A stretch of DNA of 64,000 bases, taken from Lachnospiraceae bacterium (lineage in GTDB: Bacteria > Bacillota > Clostridia > Lachnospirales > Lachnospiraceae). Every line of letters begins with the position of its first letter. The stretch's first letter is position 1. Under the pieces are notes generated by a model. That model did no database searches, was not told the origin of the DNA, and was given only the letters and a program-made list of their open reading frames with translations. Both the position numbers and the translations under genes were made by a program. Of the stretch, positions 35,560 to 45,189 are shown in pieces. Location of the stretch: the NCBI GenBank assembly GCA_015056765.1, contig SVFQ01000004.1, positions 1 to 64,000 on the forward strand. Direction: 5' to 3'.

Positions 35560-36963
35560 TTATTCATCATAAATCAGAACCGGAGTTCCGACTTCGATAT
35601 TCTCATACAATAGTTTCATATTGTCATAAGGGGTATTGATGCAGCCATGAGACCCTTCTGTTTGATAAATGTCTCCTCCAAATTCATCTCGCCATAGTGC
35701 ATCATGAATCCCAACACCTCTAACCACCGGCATCCAAAAGTTCACATGACTGGCATACCCAGGTCCACGCAACACCCTATTCTTTTGTTTCCCATATATG
35801 TAATACACTCCGGAAGGTGTGTCTCTATGACGAAGCATATTTCCTGTAACCACATCGGTTTCCAAAAACAACTTACCATCTTTGATGCAAGTAAGCTTCT
35901 GATTTGGGATATCCACCTCTATATAAGTATCCCCTAAATCATTGAGTCCCCCACTTAACGCCTTGTGGGAATACACCATCTCATGGGTGGTATTCTCTTT
36001 CTTTGCCAAGGCATCCTTCAGGAATTTAACTTCCTCTTTTTGGTTGATTTCGTTGCCATAAGTACCACCTGATACGGTTATCATTTTCCCGGAATAAGTC
36101 GTTAGAGTTCTTTCCTTTTTGTAGGTATCATAGGTATCCGAAAGGGAAGCGATATACTTTTCAACTTTTTCATCGTCATAACGATAAAGACCATCATCGC
36201 CGGGACTCAATAAATTACATAAATCCGGATATCCCAATGAAAAACTTTCTCCACCCAAATCATAGGTAATGGTGAAATCTGTTTGCTCTTTGATTTGTCC
36301 AAAAGAGTCCAGTACTTCTTTATCCTCCGCCGTATAAGGGATTGCATGATACAGGTCATGGACAATCAAATCATAGCTTAGCTCTCCACTACAAATTGCC
36401 TCTGTGACCTGAATAAGCGCCTTTTCCACATCCAGCGCGGAATACTTGGTATCTTCCAGTGTATATCCGTTTTCTGTACTGTAATGAAGTCTGACAACAT
36501 GCTCTCCTGTATTCTCTTTTTGAATAGAAAGAAGAGAATAATACCAAGCAGCTATTTCATCCCTATTAAAACGGATTTCCGGTTGTAACTGCCTGGATAG
36601 TCTGCCGGATTTTTGCATGGTAAAAAGGTTTACGGGCCATGTAAACGGATTCTGCTTTGCAAGAATAGTGCTTAATTCTTTTGAAAAATCAATATCTTCT
36701 TTGGTTACTGAATCATAAGTTCCTACCAGTTCTTCCCCTTTCGTAAGGGTAAACCCCGGGTAGGTATACTCTGCCTTCAAAACCTCATTGGCTTCTTCTA
36801 TGGTCATGCCTGTACAATACTTTCCATTAATAAAAGTATAAAAGGAAAATCCTTTTGTATAATACAAGGCAATAAATAGATAAAAGCCAAGTAAGAACAA
36901 TGCGAAAAGCAAAAATCCTAATGCAATTTTATTTACCTTCTTTGGCTTTGAGGTCTGCTTCAT
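35560..36963 (-). CDS. L,D-transpeptidase (YkuD) with peptidoglycan-binding domain
   Basis: A 467-aa membrane-anchored cell wall enzyme: one N-terminal transmembrane helix (about 13-32), a PG_binding_4-type region (about 75-320) and a YkuD catalytic domain (about 340-467) with GIHDALW and SHGCINTP, where Cys is the nucleophile. It forms 3-3 peptide cross-links or attaches proteins to peptidoglycan. The ATG at 36963 has AGAGG 6 nt ahead, and its first 35 nt overlap the end of ilvB in another frame. The upstream in-frame extension to 37017 has no start signal. Confidence 0.92.
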   Translation of the reverse strand: MKQTSKPKKVNKIALGFLLFALFLLGFYLFIALYYTKGFSFYTFINGKYCTGMTIEEANEVLKAEYTYPGFTLTKGEELVGTYDSVTKEDIDFSKELSTILAKQNPFTWPVNLFTMQKSGRLSRQLQPEIRFNRDEIAAWYYSLLSIQKENTGEHVVRLHYSTENGYTLEDTKYSALDVEKALIQVTEAICSGELSYDLIVHDLYHAIPYTAEDKEVLDSFGQIKEQTDFTITYDLGGESFSLGYPDLCNLLSPGDDGLYRYDDEKVEKYIASLSDTYDTYKKERTLTTYSGKMITVSGGTYGNEINQKEEVKFLKDALAKKENTTHEMVYSHKALSGGLNDLGDTYIEVDIPNQKLTCIKDGKLFLETDVVTGNMLRHRDTPSGVYYIYGKQKNRVLRGPGYASHVNFWMPVVRGVGIHDALWRDEFGGDIYQTEGSHGCINTPYDNMKLLYENIEVGTPVLIYDE

Positions 36964-38614
36964 CAAATACCTCTTTGATGGATGCTCCGGGAGAAACCAT
37001 CGGGAACACCTTATCATCTTCCGGGATGATAACGTCTAACACAACCGGTTCCTTGAGCGCAAGCGCTTTGGCAATCGCTTCTTTTGCTTCTTCCTTTGTG
37101 GTAACACGAAAAGCCTTACAGCCAAGGCCTTCTGCAACCTTGCAAAAATCCACCTTATCTTCTAAAACTGTGTTGGAATAACGCTTTCCGTAAAATAAAG
37201 TCTGCCACTGTCTTACCATACCTAAAACGTGATTATTAATCAACACCTGAATAATAGGAATCTGATAGCGGCTGGCAGTAGCCAATTCATTCATATTCAT
37301 ACGGAAGCATCCATCTCCGGCTATGTTGATACAAGTCTTGTCTGGATTACCTACTTTCGCACCAATACATGCGCCAAGGCCATATCCCATGGTGCCAAGA
37401 CCGCCGGAAGAAATAAATGTCCTGGGCTTTGTATAGTGATAATACTGAGAAGCCCACATCTGATGTTGACCTACATCTGTCGTGATTACTGCATCACCAC
37501 CGGTCTGTCTGTAGAGTTCTTCCATGACAAAAGGACAACTTAGCTTGGATGAATCATAAGTAAGTGGGAACTGCGCTTTCATATCCTGAATGTGTGCCAT
37601 CCATTCCGGATGAGACTGTTTTGTAAGCTTCGCATTTAAAGCCGTCAAAACCTCTTTTACATCTCCCACAATGTGCGCTGTGGTTTTGATATTCTTATTA
37701 ATCTCCGCAGCATCAATATCAATATGCAGGACCTTGGCATGACTTGCGAACTTCTTCGCATTTCCAACGACACGGTCTGAAAATCTTGCACCAAGGGCAA
37801 TCAAAAGATCACATTCACTAACGCCTAAGTTAGATGTCTTTGTACCGTGCATACCAATCATTCCGGTATATGCCGGTGAAGTACCATCAAAAGCACCTTT
37901 TGCCATTAAGGTATCACATACCGGCGCATCCATTTTCTCAGCAAATTCTTTTAGTTCTTTGTCAGCTCCTGATAAAACCACGCCACCACCAACATAAATA
38001 AATGGTTTCTTGGCACTTTGACACAGTTTTAAAGCTGTTTCGATATCTGTCTCTTCAAAAGAAGGATTCTTCTTGTCAAAATCAATCTTCTTTTCTACAT
38101 AATCCCATTCATTGCTGGTGGAATCTTTTGTAATATCAACTAAAACAGGCCCCGGTCTTCCGCTTCTGGCAATATCAAAAGCCTTACGCAGGGTATCTGC
38201 CAGATAGGAAACATCTTTTACGATAAAGCCATGTTTTGTAATCGGCATGGTCACGCCGGCAATATCCACTTCCTGGAAAGAATCCTTACCTAATGCCGGT
38301 AAGTTTACGTTACAGGTAATGGCTACCATCGGAACGGAATCCATATAAGCTGTCGCAATGCCGGTAACCAGATTTGTAGCGCCCGGGCCACTGGTTGCAA
38401 AGCAAACACCGACTTTACCGGTAGCTCTGGCATAACCATCAGCTGCATGAGCAGCGCCTTGTTCATGACTCACCAATATATGTTTGATTTCATCCTGATG
38501 CTTATATAATGCATCATAGATATTCAGAATAGTACCACCCGGATAACCAAAGATGGTGTCTACTCCTTGTTCTTTCAAGCACGCAATGACTATTTCTGCT
38601 CCCGTTAATTTCAT
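36929..38614 (-). CDS. ilvB: Acetolactate synthase, large subunit
   Basis: A 561-aa ThDP- and FAD-dependent enzyme forming acetolactate or acetohydroxybutyrate, the first common step of branched-chain amino acid synthesis. N-terminal GYPGGTILNIYDALY, the catalytic Glu in VSHEQGAAHAADGYA and TSGPGATNLVTG are followed by GARFSDRVVG and the ThDP motif GDGCFRMNMNELATA. GAGGAG is 7 nt before ATG 38614. It is last in leuB-add-ilvD-ilvB, and no ilvN small subunit is present in the window, so regulation by a partner cannot be judged. Its last codons overlap the L,D-transpeptidase start. Confidence 0.97.
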   Translation of the reverse strand: MKLTGAEIVIACLKEQGVDTIFGYPGGTILNIYDALYKHQDEIKHILVSHEQGAAHAADGYARATGKVGVCFATSGPGATNLVTGIATAYMDSVPMVAITCNVNLPALGKDSFQEVDIAGVTMPITKHGFIVKDVSYLADTLRKAFDIARSGRPGPVLVDITKDSTSNEWDYVEKKIDFDKKNPSFEETDIETALKLCQSAKKPFIYVGGGVVLSGADKELKEFAEKMDAPVCDTLMAKGAFDGTSPAYTGMIGMHGTKTSNLGVSECDLLIALGARFSDRVVGNAKKFASHAKVLHIDIDAAEINKNIKTTAHIVGDVKEVLTALNAKLTKQSHPEWMAHIQDMKAQFPLTYDSSKLSCPFVMEELYRQTGGDAVITTDVGQHQMWASQYYHYTKPRTFISSGGLGTMGYGLGACIGAKVGNPDKTCINIAGDGCFRMNMNELATASRYQIPIIQVLINNHVLGMVRQWQTLFYGKRYSNTVLEDKVDFCKVAEGLGCKAFRVTTKEEAKEAIAKALALKEPVVLDVIIPEDDKVFPMVSPGASIKEVFDEADLKAKEGK

Positions 38615-38630
38615 GTTACACTCCTCGTTT

Positions 38631-40304
38631 TTATACTTCTCCAGGTTTTCTCAGGACTGCTCCTCGATTTCCTGAGGTAACCATTTCGCGATATCTTGCA
38701 AGATATCCTGTGGTAATGGTAGGTTCCTTTGGAACATAGTTTTCTTTTCTCTTTGCAAGCTCCTCGTCACTTACTTTGAGATTCAAACTATAATTCGGAA
38801 TATCAATGGAAATGATATCTCCTTCCTTTACCAATGCAATCGGTCCGCCTACTGCAGCTTCCGGAGAAACATGTCCGATAGAAGCACCACGGCTTGCGCC
38901 GGAGAATCTACCATCTGTAATCAGCGCCACACTAGAGCCAAGACCCATGCCTGCTATGGCTGAAGTAGGATTTAGCATCTCACGCATACCCGGTCCACCC
39001 TTTGGACCTTCATAGCGAATTACCACCACATCACCAGGATTGATCTTACCGCCTTTAATAGCAGCGATGGCATCTTCTTCACATTCAAATACTCTAGCCG
39101 GTCCTTCGTGTACCATCATTTCCGGCACAACCGCAGAACGTTTCACAACAGAACCATCCGGAGCCAGATTTCCTTTTAATACAGCAAGGCCACCTGTTTT
39201 GCTATAAGGATTCTCAACAGTACGAATGACTTCTTCGTTGAGATTTACAGCATCTTTGATGTTCTCTCCAATTGTCTTTCCGGTTACCGTCATACAATCC
39301 GTATGAAGCAGGCCAATATCGGCAAGTTCTTTCATAACCGCATAGACACCACCGGCTTCATTTAAATCTTCCATGTAGGTAGGACCTGCAGGAGCCAAAT
39401 GACATAGATTTGGTGTCTTTTCGCTAATCTCGTTTGCAAAAGAAATATCAAAATCAAAGCCAACTTCATGGGCAATGGCCGGCAGATGCAACATGGAGTT
39501 TGTGGAGCATCCTAATGCCATATCTACTGTAAGTGCATTTAAGATAGCATCTTTTGTCATAATATCTCTTGGACGGATGTTTTTCTCCAACATATCCATA
39601 ACTGCATAACCCGCTCTTTTGGCAAGTTTAATACGTTCTGAATAAACAGCCGGAATCGTACCATTTCCTTTTAAGCCCATACCTAAAGCTTCTGTTAAGC
39701 AGTTCATAGAGTTGGCGGTATACATACCGGAGCATGAACCGCAGGTTGGACATGTTTTACATTCAAACTCATGAAGTTCTTCATCACTGATTTTTCCGGC
39801 TGCATGTGCGCCAACTGCTTCAAACATAGAAGAAAGACTTCTCTTCTGGCCCTTCACATGACCAGCCAGCATAGGACCACCGGAAACAAACACGGTAGGA
39901 ACATTGATTCTTGCCGCAGCCATCAAAAGTCCCGGGACATTCTTGTCGCAGTTCGGCACCATTACCAGGGCATCAAACTGATGAGCCAGTGCCATACATT
40001 CCGTAGAATCCGCAATCAAATCTCTTGTAACCAGGGAATACTTCATTCCCACATGTCCCATGGCAATACCGTCACACACAGCGATTGCCGGAAATACCAC
40101 CGGAACGCCACCGGCTTCTGCTACGCCAAGTTTTACTGCATTCACGATTTTATCCAGGTTCATATGTCCCGGAACGATTTCATTGTAAGAACTTACAATG
40201 CCCACCATGGGCTTATGCATCTCCTCTTCTGTAAAGCCCAATGCGTTGAATAAACTTCTGTGGGGCGCTTGCTGTGTTCCCACTTTTACATTGTCTGATC
40301 TCAT
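38631..40304 (-). CDS. ilvD: Dihydroxy-acid dehydratase
   Basis: A 557-aa Fe-S dehydratase forming 2-keto acids for valine and isoleucine. Landmarks are [18 protein letters not shown] and [19 protein letters not shown], whose cysteines hold the cluster, then the C-terminal [23 protein letters not shown] 40304 (MRSDNVKVG) has AGAGG 7 nt ahead; the longer frame to 40349 overlaps add and is rejected. It follows add by 19 bp and precedes ilvB. Confidence 0.97.
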   Translation of the reverse strand: MRSDNVKVGTQQAPHRSLFNALGFTEEEMHKPMVGIVSSYNEIVPGHMNLDKIVNAVKLGVAEAGGVPVVFPAIAVCDGIAMGHVGMKYSLVTRDLIADSTECMALAHQFDALVMVPNCDKNVPGLLMAAARINVPTVFVSGGPMLAGHVKGQKRSLSSMFEAVGAHAAGKISDEELHEFECKTCPTCGSCSGMYTANSMNCLTEALGMGLKGNGTIPAVYSERIKLAKRAGYAVMDMLEKNIRPRDIMTKDAILNALTVDMALGCSTNSMLHLPAIAHEVGFDFDISFANEISEKTPNLCHLAPAGPTYMEDLNEAGGVYAVMKELADIGLLHTDCMTVTGKTIGENIKDAVNLNEEVIRTVENPYSKTGGLAVLKGNLAPDGSVVKRSAVVPEMMVHEGPARVFECEEDAIAAIKGGKINPGDVVVIRYEGPKGGPGMREMLNPTSAIAGMGLGSSVALITDGRFSGASRGASIGHVSPEAAVGGPIALVKEGDIISIDIPNYSLNLKVSDEELAKRKENYVPKEPTITTGYLARYREMVTSGNRGAVLRKPGEV

Positions 40305-40323
40305 GTTTTTTCCTCTTTTCTGT

Positions 40324-41262
40324 TTAAATAAATGAAGCTGCTTTTGCATACTCCATCATTTTTTGTATTTCTTTGTCCTCAAATCCAAATTCATCTTGCA
40401 CCAAGTCAATCTCTTTTTGGAGATTCGTACTACTTACAGTTCGATTATCTGTATTAAGGCAAATCTTTACTCCCATATCCCAAAGTCTGCGAATCGGATA
40501 CTCCTCATTCTCCGGAACCGCTTTAGTCTGTCTGTTACTAATAGGACAAACCTCTAACAGGATATCTTTTTTTATGAGTTGTTCTACAATCTTCGGCGAT
40601 TTGATACTGGCTACGCCATGTCCAATTCTCTTAGTGCCCAGGTCTATGGCCTGTTGCACTTGATTTTCATCCCAGCATTCCCCTGCGTGAATGGTGTAAG
40701 GGATGTCCAGACTGGATGCTTTCTTAAAGTACTCTGCAAAATCACGAATAGGATATCCGTTTTCTGCTCCGGCCCGATCGATACCAATTACGCCATGGCC
40801 TAAGTATTTCTTCGCAAGTAGAACCGTTTCTTCGTTTTCTTTTGCCGGACCAAAGCTCATAAGGCAAAGTAGAATTCCGGCTTTCATACCGGGTGCCTCT
40901 TTCAAGCCATCCTGCATACCACCGATAACTGCCTCAACAATGGCTTCTCCTGCAAGTCCTTTTTTCTTTTGAAATTGAGGTGCAAAACGAATCTCTGCTA
41001 AGTCATGTCCTTCTTTGTACAGGTTCTGAACCAGTGTCTTTGTGGCCAAATACAGATTCTCTTCTGTTTGAAGCAAGTCTGTGGGATGGGAAAAGCATGC
41101 CAAGTATTCTTCTAAAGAAGTACAATTATCCCCCACGGTGAAGAGTTTTTCCATATGCTCTTTCGGAAGAGTAATACCGGCATTCTCAGCAAGTTCGGGA
41201 ATAATCTCCATTGGAATAGAGCCATCTAAATGTAAATGAATATCACGTAACGTAAAGGACAT
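40324..41262 (-). CDS. add: Adenosine deaminase
   Basis: A 312-aa metal-dependent amidohydrolase that turns adenosine into inosine. Zinc ligands and catalytic residues are visible: HLHLDGS near the N-terminus, [27 protein letters not shown] and [10 protein letters not shown]. The start follows GAGG at 7 nt. Its position between leuB and ilvD is unusual for a purine salvage gene, since the surrounding genes make branched-chain amino acids. Related enzymes include adenine deaminases and aminodeoxyfutalosine deaminases, but HAGE and the overall length fit adenosine deaminase. Confidence 0.9.
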   Translation of the reverse strand: MSFTLRDIHLHLDGSIPMEIIPELAENAGITLPKEHMEKLFTVGDNCTSLEEYLACFSHPTDLLQTEENLYLATKTLVQNLYKEGHDLAEIRFAPQFQKKKGLAGEAIVEAVIGGMQDGLKEAPGMKAGILLCLMSFGPAKENEETVLLAKKYLGHGVIGIDRAGAENGYPIRDFAEYFKKASSLDIPYTIHAGECWDENQVQQAIDLGTKRIGHGVASIKSPKIVEQLIKKDILLEVCPISNRQTKAVPENEEYPIRRLWDMGVKICLNTDNRTVSSTNLQKEIDLVQDEFGFEDKEIQKMMEYAKAASFI

Positions 41263-41284
41263 ATACTACCTCAATTCTAAGAAT

Positions 41285-42367
41285 CTAAATTCTTTCGCAA
41301 ATCAAATCGCCCATTTGGCTACAGGATACTTTTTTAGTACCTTCTGTATAAATATCAACAGTTCTATATCCTTCTGTGAGAACAGCTTGTACTGCATCTT
41401 CAATCGCTTTTGCCTCTGCATCTAAATCAAAGCTATAGCGAAGCATCATTGCAGCAGACAAAATGGTTGCAATAGGGTTTGCAATATTCTGACCAGCGAT
41501 ATCAGGCGCTGATCCATGGCTCGGCTCGTAAAGGCCAAATTTTGTATCATTTAAGCTAGCAGAGCTCAGCATGCCAATAGAGCCTGTAATCATGCTTGCT
41601 TCATCAGAAAGAATGTCGCCAAACATATTTTCCGTCAAAATCACGTCAAATTGTGCCGGATCTTTCACTAACTGCATAGCGCAATTATCTACCAACATAT
41701 GCTCAAGAGTCACATCCGGGTAATCTTTTGCCACGGCATTTACCACTTCTCTCCATAATCTGGAGGAATCCAGTACATTTGCCTTATCAACAGAGGTTAC
41801 CTTTTTGGACCGTTTTCTAGCAATTTCAAAACCTTTAATGGCAATTCTACGAATTTCATTTTCGTTATAGGACAAGGTATCAATAGCTGTTTTTACACCA
41901 TTTTCCACCACTGTCTTTCGCTCCCCGAAATAAAGACCACCGGTTAGTTCTCTCACTATCATCAAATCAAAACCGGCTGCGCCAGTGGCTTCTTTTAAGG
42001 GGCAAGCATCTGCTAATTCCTTATATAAATAAGCAGGTCTAAGATTAGCAAATAACCCTAAAGACTTTCTAAGTTTCAAAAGACCAGCTTCAGGTCTTTT
42101 TTCAGGTGGTAATTGATACCAAGGTGATGTGGAGGTATTTCCTCCAATAGAACCCATCAGAACAGCATCTGCCTCTTTACAAATCGATATGGTTTCATCT
42201 GTAAGAGGTTCACCATAGGCGTCGATGGAGCACCCGCCCATGAGTACATCTTTGTACTGAAAGTTGTGATGATACTTAGATGCAACTTGATCACATACTT
42301 TTTTTGCTTCCGCGACGATTTCAGGGCCAATGCCATCGCCGCCAATACATGCAATTACCTTATTCAT
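41285..42367 (-). CDS. leuB: 3-isopropylmalate dehydrogenase
   Basis: A 360-aa NAD-dependent enzyme of leucine synthesis that oxidises 3-isopropylmalate. [47 protein letters not shown] and [16 protein letters not shown] are family signatures. AGGAGG precedes ATG 42367. It heads the operon and lies after a terminator. Its leuA, leuC and leuD partners are not in the window, so the leucine pathway is split. Confidence 0.97.
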   Translation of the reverse strand: MNKVIACIGGDGIGPEIVAEAKKVCDQVASKYHHNFQYKDVLMGGCSIDAYGEPLTDETISICKEADAVLMGSIGGNTSTSPWYQLPPEKRPEAGLLKLRKSLGLFANLRPAYLYKELADACPLKEATGAAGFDLMIVRELTGGLYFGERKTVVENGVKTAIDTLSYNENEIRRIAIKGFEIARKRSKKVTSVDKANVLDSSRLWREVVNAVAKDYPDVTLEHMLVDNCAMQLVKDPAQFDVILTENMFGDILSDEASMITGSIGMLSSASLNDTKFGLYEPSHGSAPDIAGQNIANPIATILSAAMMLRYSFDLDAEAKAIEDAVQAVLTEGYRTVDIYTEGTKKVSCSQMGDLICERI

Positions 42368-42426
42368 AACTGCCTCCTCGTTTTACTTATTCTTCCCAAA
42401 CTCCTCAATTTAGGTTGAATTGTATA

Positions 42427-42468
42427 TGAAAAAACTCCAGACTTAGCCCTTTCAGGTAAGTCTGAAGT
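42427..42468 (-). terminator. Terminator after yajC
   Basis: ACTCCAGACTTA (42434-42445) pairs with TAAGTCTGAAGT (42457-42468), 12 bp with one wobble on the minus-strand RNA, and the A run at 42429-42434 supplies a U tail. It isolates yajC from leuB. Confidence 0.85.
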
Positions 42469-42481
42469 ATTTCAATGCATA

Positions 42482-42814
42482 TTATGATTCTTTTCCAGCT
42501 TTCTCTACCTGAGCGATTGCAGATTTCTGCATAGGGATACGACATTGTTTGTTATTGCCAAATTCAACGATGACAGTATCATCTGTAATGTCAATCACAA
42601 TTCCGTAAAAACCGCTTGTAGTGCAGATAGCATCGCCTACTTCCAAGCTGTCTAACATAGCTTTCAAACGATTGCTCTCCTTTTTCTGTGGACGAGAAAA
42701 GAAGAAATAAAAGAAAGCCATGATGACTACAATATATACAACAAGCATGATAGTACCACCAAGAGTACCGCCCATTGCGCCGCAAACCTGTGCATCTAAT
42801 AAAGCTAATTTCAT
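42482..42814 (-). CDS. yajC: Preprotein translocase subunit YajC
   Basis: A 110-aa protein: one transmembrane helix (about 18-40, IMLVVYIVVIMAFFYFFF) followed by a small cytoplasmic domain, FSRPQKKESNRLKAML and LEVGDAICTTSGFYGIVIDI, diagnostic for YajC of the SecDF-YajC complex. AGGAGG lies about 10 nt ahead of ATG 42814. It follows tgt, the order seen in many bacteria, where secDF often follow; here a terminator does. Confidence 0.95.
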   Translation of the reverse strand: MKLALLDAQVCGAMGGTLGGTIMLVVYIVVIMAFFYFFFSRPQKKESNRLKAMLDSLEVGDAICTTSGFYGIVIDITDDTVIVEFGNNKQCRIPMQKSAIAQVEKAGKES

Positions 42815-42884
42815 GATGTAAAATCCTCCTAGATTAATATCCTTTTAATAATACTAAATATTGTATGACCTGACAAGAGAAGAA

Positions 42885-44021
42885 TTATTCTTCCCCTGCT
42901 TCCATGGACGCTAATTTATGTTTTTTGTATAAGGCAAACTGACCGGCATCCAATGCATCTCTGATTTCTTTCATCATATGATTGTAGAAATACAGATTGT
43001 GTGTCACGCAAAGTCTCATGCCAAGCATTTCTTTTGCCTTTAATAAATGTCTGATATAAGCTCTGGAGTACCGCTTACATGCAGGGCACTGACATCCTTC
43101 TTCTATCGGTCTTAAATCCTTTTCGTACTTTTGATTGAAAAGATTCAGCTTACCATGATCTGTGTACACATGACCATGTCTACCATTTCTACTTGGGTAA
43201 ACGCAGTCGAAGAAATCGATACCACGCTCAACACCCTCTAAGATATTGGCCGGAGTACCTACACCCATCAGGTAAGTAGGCTTATCCTGTGGCAAATACG
43301 GTACCACATCTTCTAAGACCTGATACATTTCTTCATGGGTTTCGCCAACTGCAAGTCCGCCAACTGCGTAGCCATCCAAATTCATATCCGTAATTCTCTT
43401 TGCATTTTCAATACGAATATCACTGAAAACAGCCCCCTGGTTAATACCAAACAATAACTGTTCTTTATTGATTGTGCTATCCAAAGAGTTTAGTCTTTTC
43501 ATTTCCGCCTGGCATCTGGCAAGCCATCTAACGGTACGATCCACAGAATTCTGTACGTAACTTCTTTCTGCTCTACTGGACGGGCACTCATCAAAAGCCA
43601 TAGCAATGGTGCTGGCCAAATGAGATTGAATCTGCATACTCTCTTCCGGCCCCATGAAAATCTTACGGCCATCAATATGAGAAGAAAACTTCACGCCCTC
43701 TTCTGTAATCTTTCGAAGTCCGGCAAGAGAAAATACCTGAAATCCACCGGAGTCTGTTAAAATCGGCTTGTTCCAAGACATAAACTTGTGCAAACCGCCA
43801 ACATCATGTATCAGCTGGTCGCCGGTACGTACATGTAAATGATAGGTATTGCATAAAGCAATCTGTGTTTCAATCTCTTCAAGGTCAGCTGTGGAAACAG
43901 CTCCTTTGATAGCAGCTACCGTGGCTACATTCATAAATACAGGGGTCTGTACGGTACCATGTACTGTGGTAAACTCCGCACGTTTGGCTCTACCCTCTGT
44001 GGTAAGTATCTTATAAGTCAT
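42885..44021 (-). CDS. tgt: Queuine tRNA-ribosyltransferase
   Basis: A 378-aa enzyme exchanging guanine-34 of certain tRNAs for the queuosine precursor. It has LTDSGGFQVFSL, DECPS, GIDFFDCVYPSRNGRHGH and a zinc site in CQCPACKRY with CVTHNL. The gene starts 11 bp inside the end of the VanY-type peptidase gene, so the two are coupled. yajC follows after 70 bp, as in many genomes. Confidence 0.97.
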   Translation of the reverse strand: MTYKILTTEGRAKRAEFTTVHGTVQTPVFMNVATVAAIKGAVSTADLEEIETQIALCNTYHLHVRTGDQLIHDVGGLHKFMSWNKPILTDSGGFQVFSLAGLRKITEEGVKFSSHIDGRKIFMGPEESMQIQSHLASTIAMAFDECPSSRAERSYVQNSVDRTVRWLARCQAEMKRLNSLDSTINKEQLLFGINQGAVFSDIRIENAKRITDMNLDGYAVGGLAVGETHEEMYQVLEDVVPYLPQDKPTYLMGVGTPANILEGVERGIDFFDCVYPSRNGRHGHVYTDHGKLNLFNQKYEKDLRPIEEGCQCPACKRYSRAYIRHLLKAKEMLGMRLCVTHNLYFYNHMMKEIRDALDAGQFALYKKHKLASMEAGEE

Positions 44022-45030
44022 ATTCTTCTACAAATTCCTCCAAGGTAATTCCTTGTTCCATAATAATCTTGGCAGCAGCTTTTCCGACATATCTAAAATG
44101 CCATGGCTCATACTCAATACCGGTAACTTCTTCTTTTCCCAATGGGTAGCGAAGAATAAAACCATATTCGCTGCAATGCTGTGCAAGCCAAATACCTGCT
44201 TCTGTTTCTCCAAAAGCAGCGTTTAAAAGCTTATGAGAGCTGGTATAGATATCAATTGCAAGACCAACTTGATGTTCGCTGGCGCCGGGAACTGTAACGG
44301 CCTGACTGGATAACTTATATGCCTCCATATAAGAATACCCATTCTTCATATAGCGGTTCATCTTCTTATTAAACAGCTCTGTCTGGTGCGTCATATTACG
44401 GTATGGGCTACAAATCTCTAGGGAAATACCGTCTGCCTGAGCTTGCTTAAGCATCTCAAGTAAATCCGGTATAACTCGTTTATCGCACTGAAAACTGCCT
44501 ATAATCGTACCAAGTTCAAACTCATAGTCCTCCGGAATTGGATGCTGCTTATTGATGAGAATCAGGTTCCAATCTCCCTTTTTAAAGTTAGAAAGATCAT
44601 CCACTTTTGTTTCCCCGGTAAGCTCCTGCTCATTCTCCAGGATTTCTTCAATGGAATAGGTCTGGTTGCTACCTGCAGATGCCTGTCCTTCAATATCTAC
44701 CGCTTCTGCCTCTGCTTCTTCCTTGGTCAGAATAATTTCGTCCGAAACTGCTGGATTTGGATTTGCCATAGCATGCACCTGGCTGCTATCCAAGATAGCT
44801 TCCCCGGCAAGATTCAAAACAGGGGTACAAAAGCTACAGCTGAAAACATAAAAAACCATCAGCAGCAAAACTGCAGATAGTTTCTTTCCGTTGGAAGCAA
44901 CCAAAAAAACCAATCTATAAAGACTCTTCATAATCAAGAAATAAGTTAAAATCGGAATCTTTAAGAAAGGATGCTTATAAATGGCTTTACGAGTTTGCCA
45001 TATTAATTTTTCTTCAAACGAATGATACAT
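44011..45030 (-). CDS. D-alanyl-D-alanine carboxypeptidase, VanY/M15 type
   Basis: A 339-aa membrane-anchored peptidase. The N-terminus is hydrophobic (about 24-75) with two likely helices, so the catalytic domain is probably outside. The catalytic domain (about 175-325) has the zinc motif SEHQVGLAIDI (SxHxxGxAxD) and EPWHFRYVG (ExxWH-like). Such enzymes remove the terminal D-Ala of peptidoglycan stems. ATG 45030 has AAGGGA 4 nt ahead; a later Met at 44931 would give a plain signal peptide but lacks a ribosome site. No vancomycin resistance cluster is nearby. Confidence 0.88.
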   Translation of the reverse strand: MYHSFEEKLIWQTRKAIYKHPFLKIPILTYFLIMKSLYRLVFLVASNGKKLSAVLLLMVFYVFSCSFCTPVLNLAGEAILDSSQVHAMANPNPAVSDEIILTKEEAEAEAVDIEGQASAGSNQTYSIEEILENEQELTGETKVDDLSNFKKGDWNLILINKQHPIPEDYEFELGTIIGSFQCDKRVIPDLLEMLKQAQADGISLEICSPYRNMTHQTELFNKKMNRYMKNGYSYMEAYKLSSQAVTVPGASEHQVGLAIDIYTSSHKLLNAAFGETEAGIWLAQHCSEYGFILRYPLGKEEVTGIEYEPWHFRYVGKAAAKIIMEQGITLEEFVEEYDL

Positions 45031-45091
45031 AAATTCCCTTTTACCAATACGGCCCTAGTGATCAAAATAGCCCCTCACAAGGCATATATCG

Positions 45092-45108
45092 TATGTTATT
45101 ATAACATA
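45092..45108. promoter_or_regulatory. 17-bp palindrome between VanY gene and aroC
   Basis: TATGTTAT (45092-45099) and ATAACATA (45101-45108) around one central T make a perfect palindrome. On the minus strand it contains TATAAT (45103-45098), so it could be an operator covering a promoter for the vanY-tgt-yajC operon. Confidence 0.4.
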
Positions 45109-45125
45109 GCGCATCTATTCTTGCA

Positions 45126-45154
45126 TTGTTTTTTTTCCCAACATTCTCTATACT
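45126..45154 (+). promoter_or_regulatory. Promoter of aroC
   Basis: TTGTTT (45126-45131), a 17-bp spacer and TATACT (45149-45154), about 35 bp before the aroC start. GAGGAG precedes the ATG. Confidence 0.45.
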
Positions 45155-45189
45155 AAGGGCAAGGAAAACAACGAAACGAGGAGAATCAT

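Noticed and set aside
39771-40253. Plus-strand open frame of 160 codons opposite ilvD
   Set aside because: A shadow of ilvD on the other strand; composition is His/Cys-rich as in such shadows and no start signal is seen.
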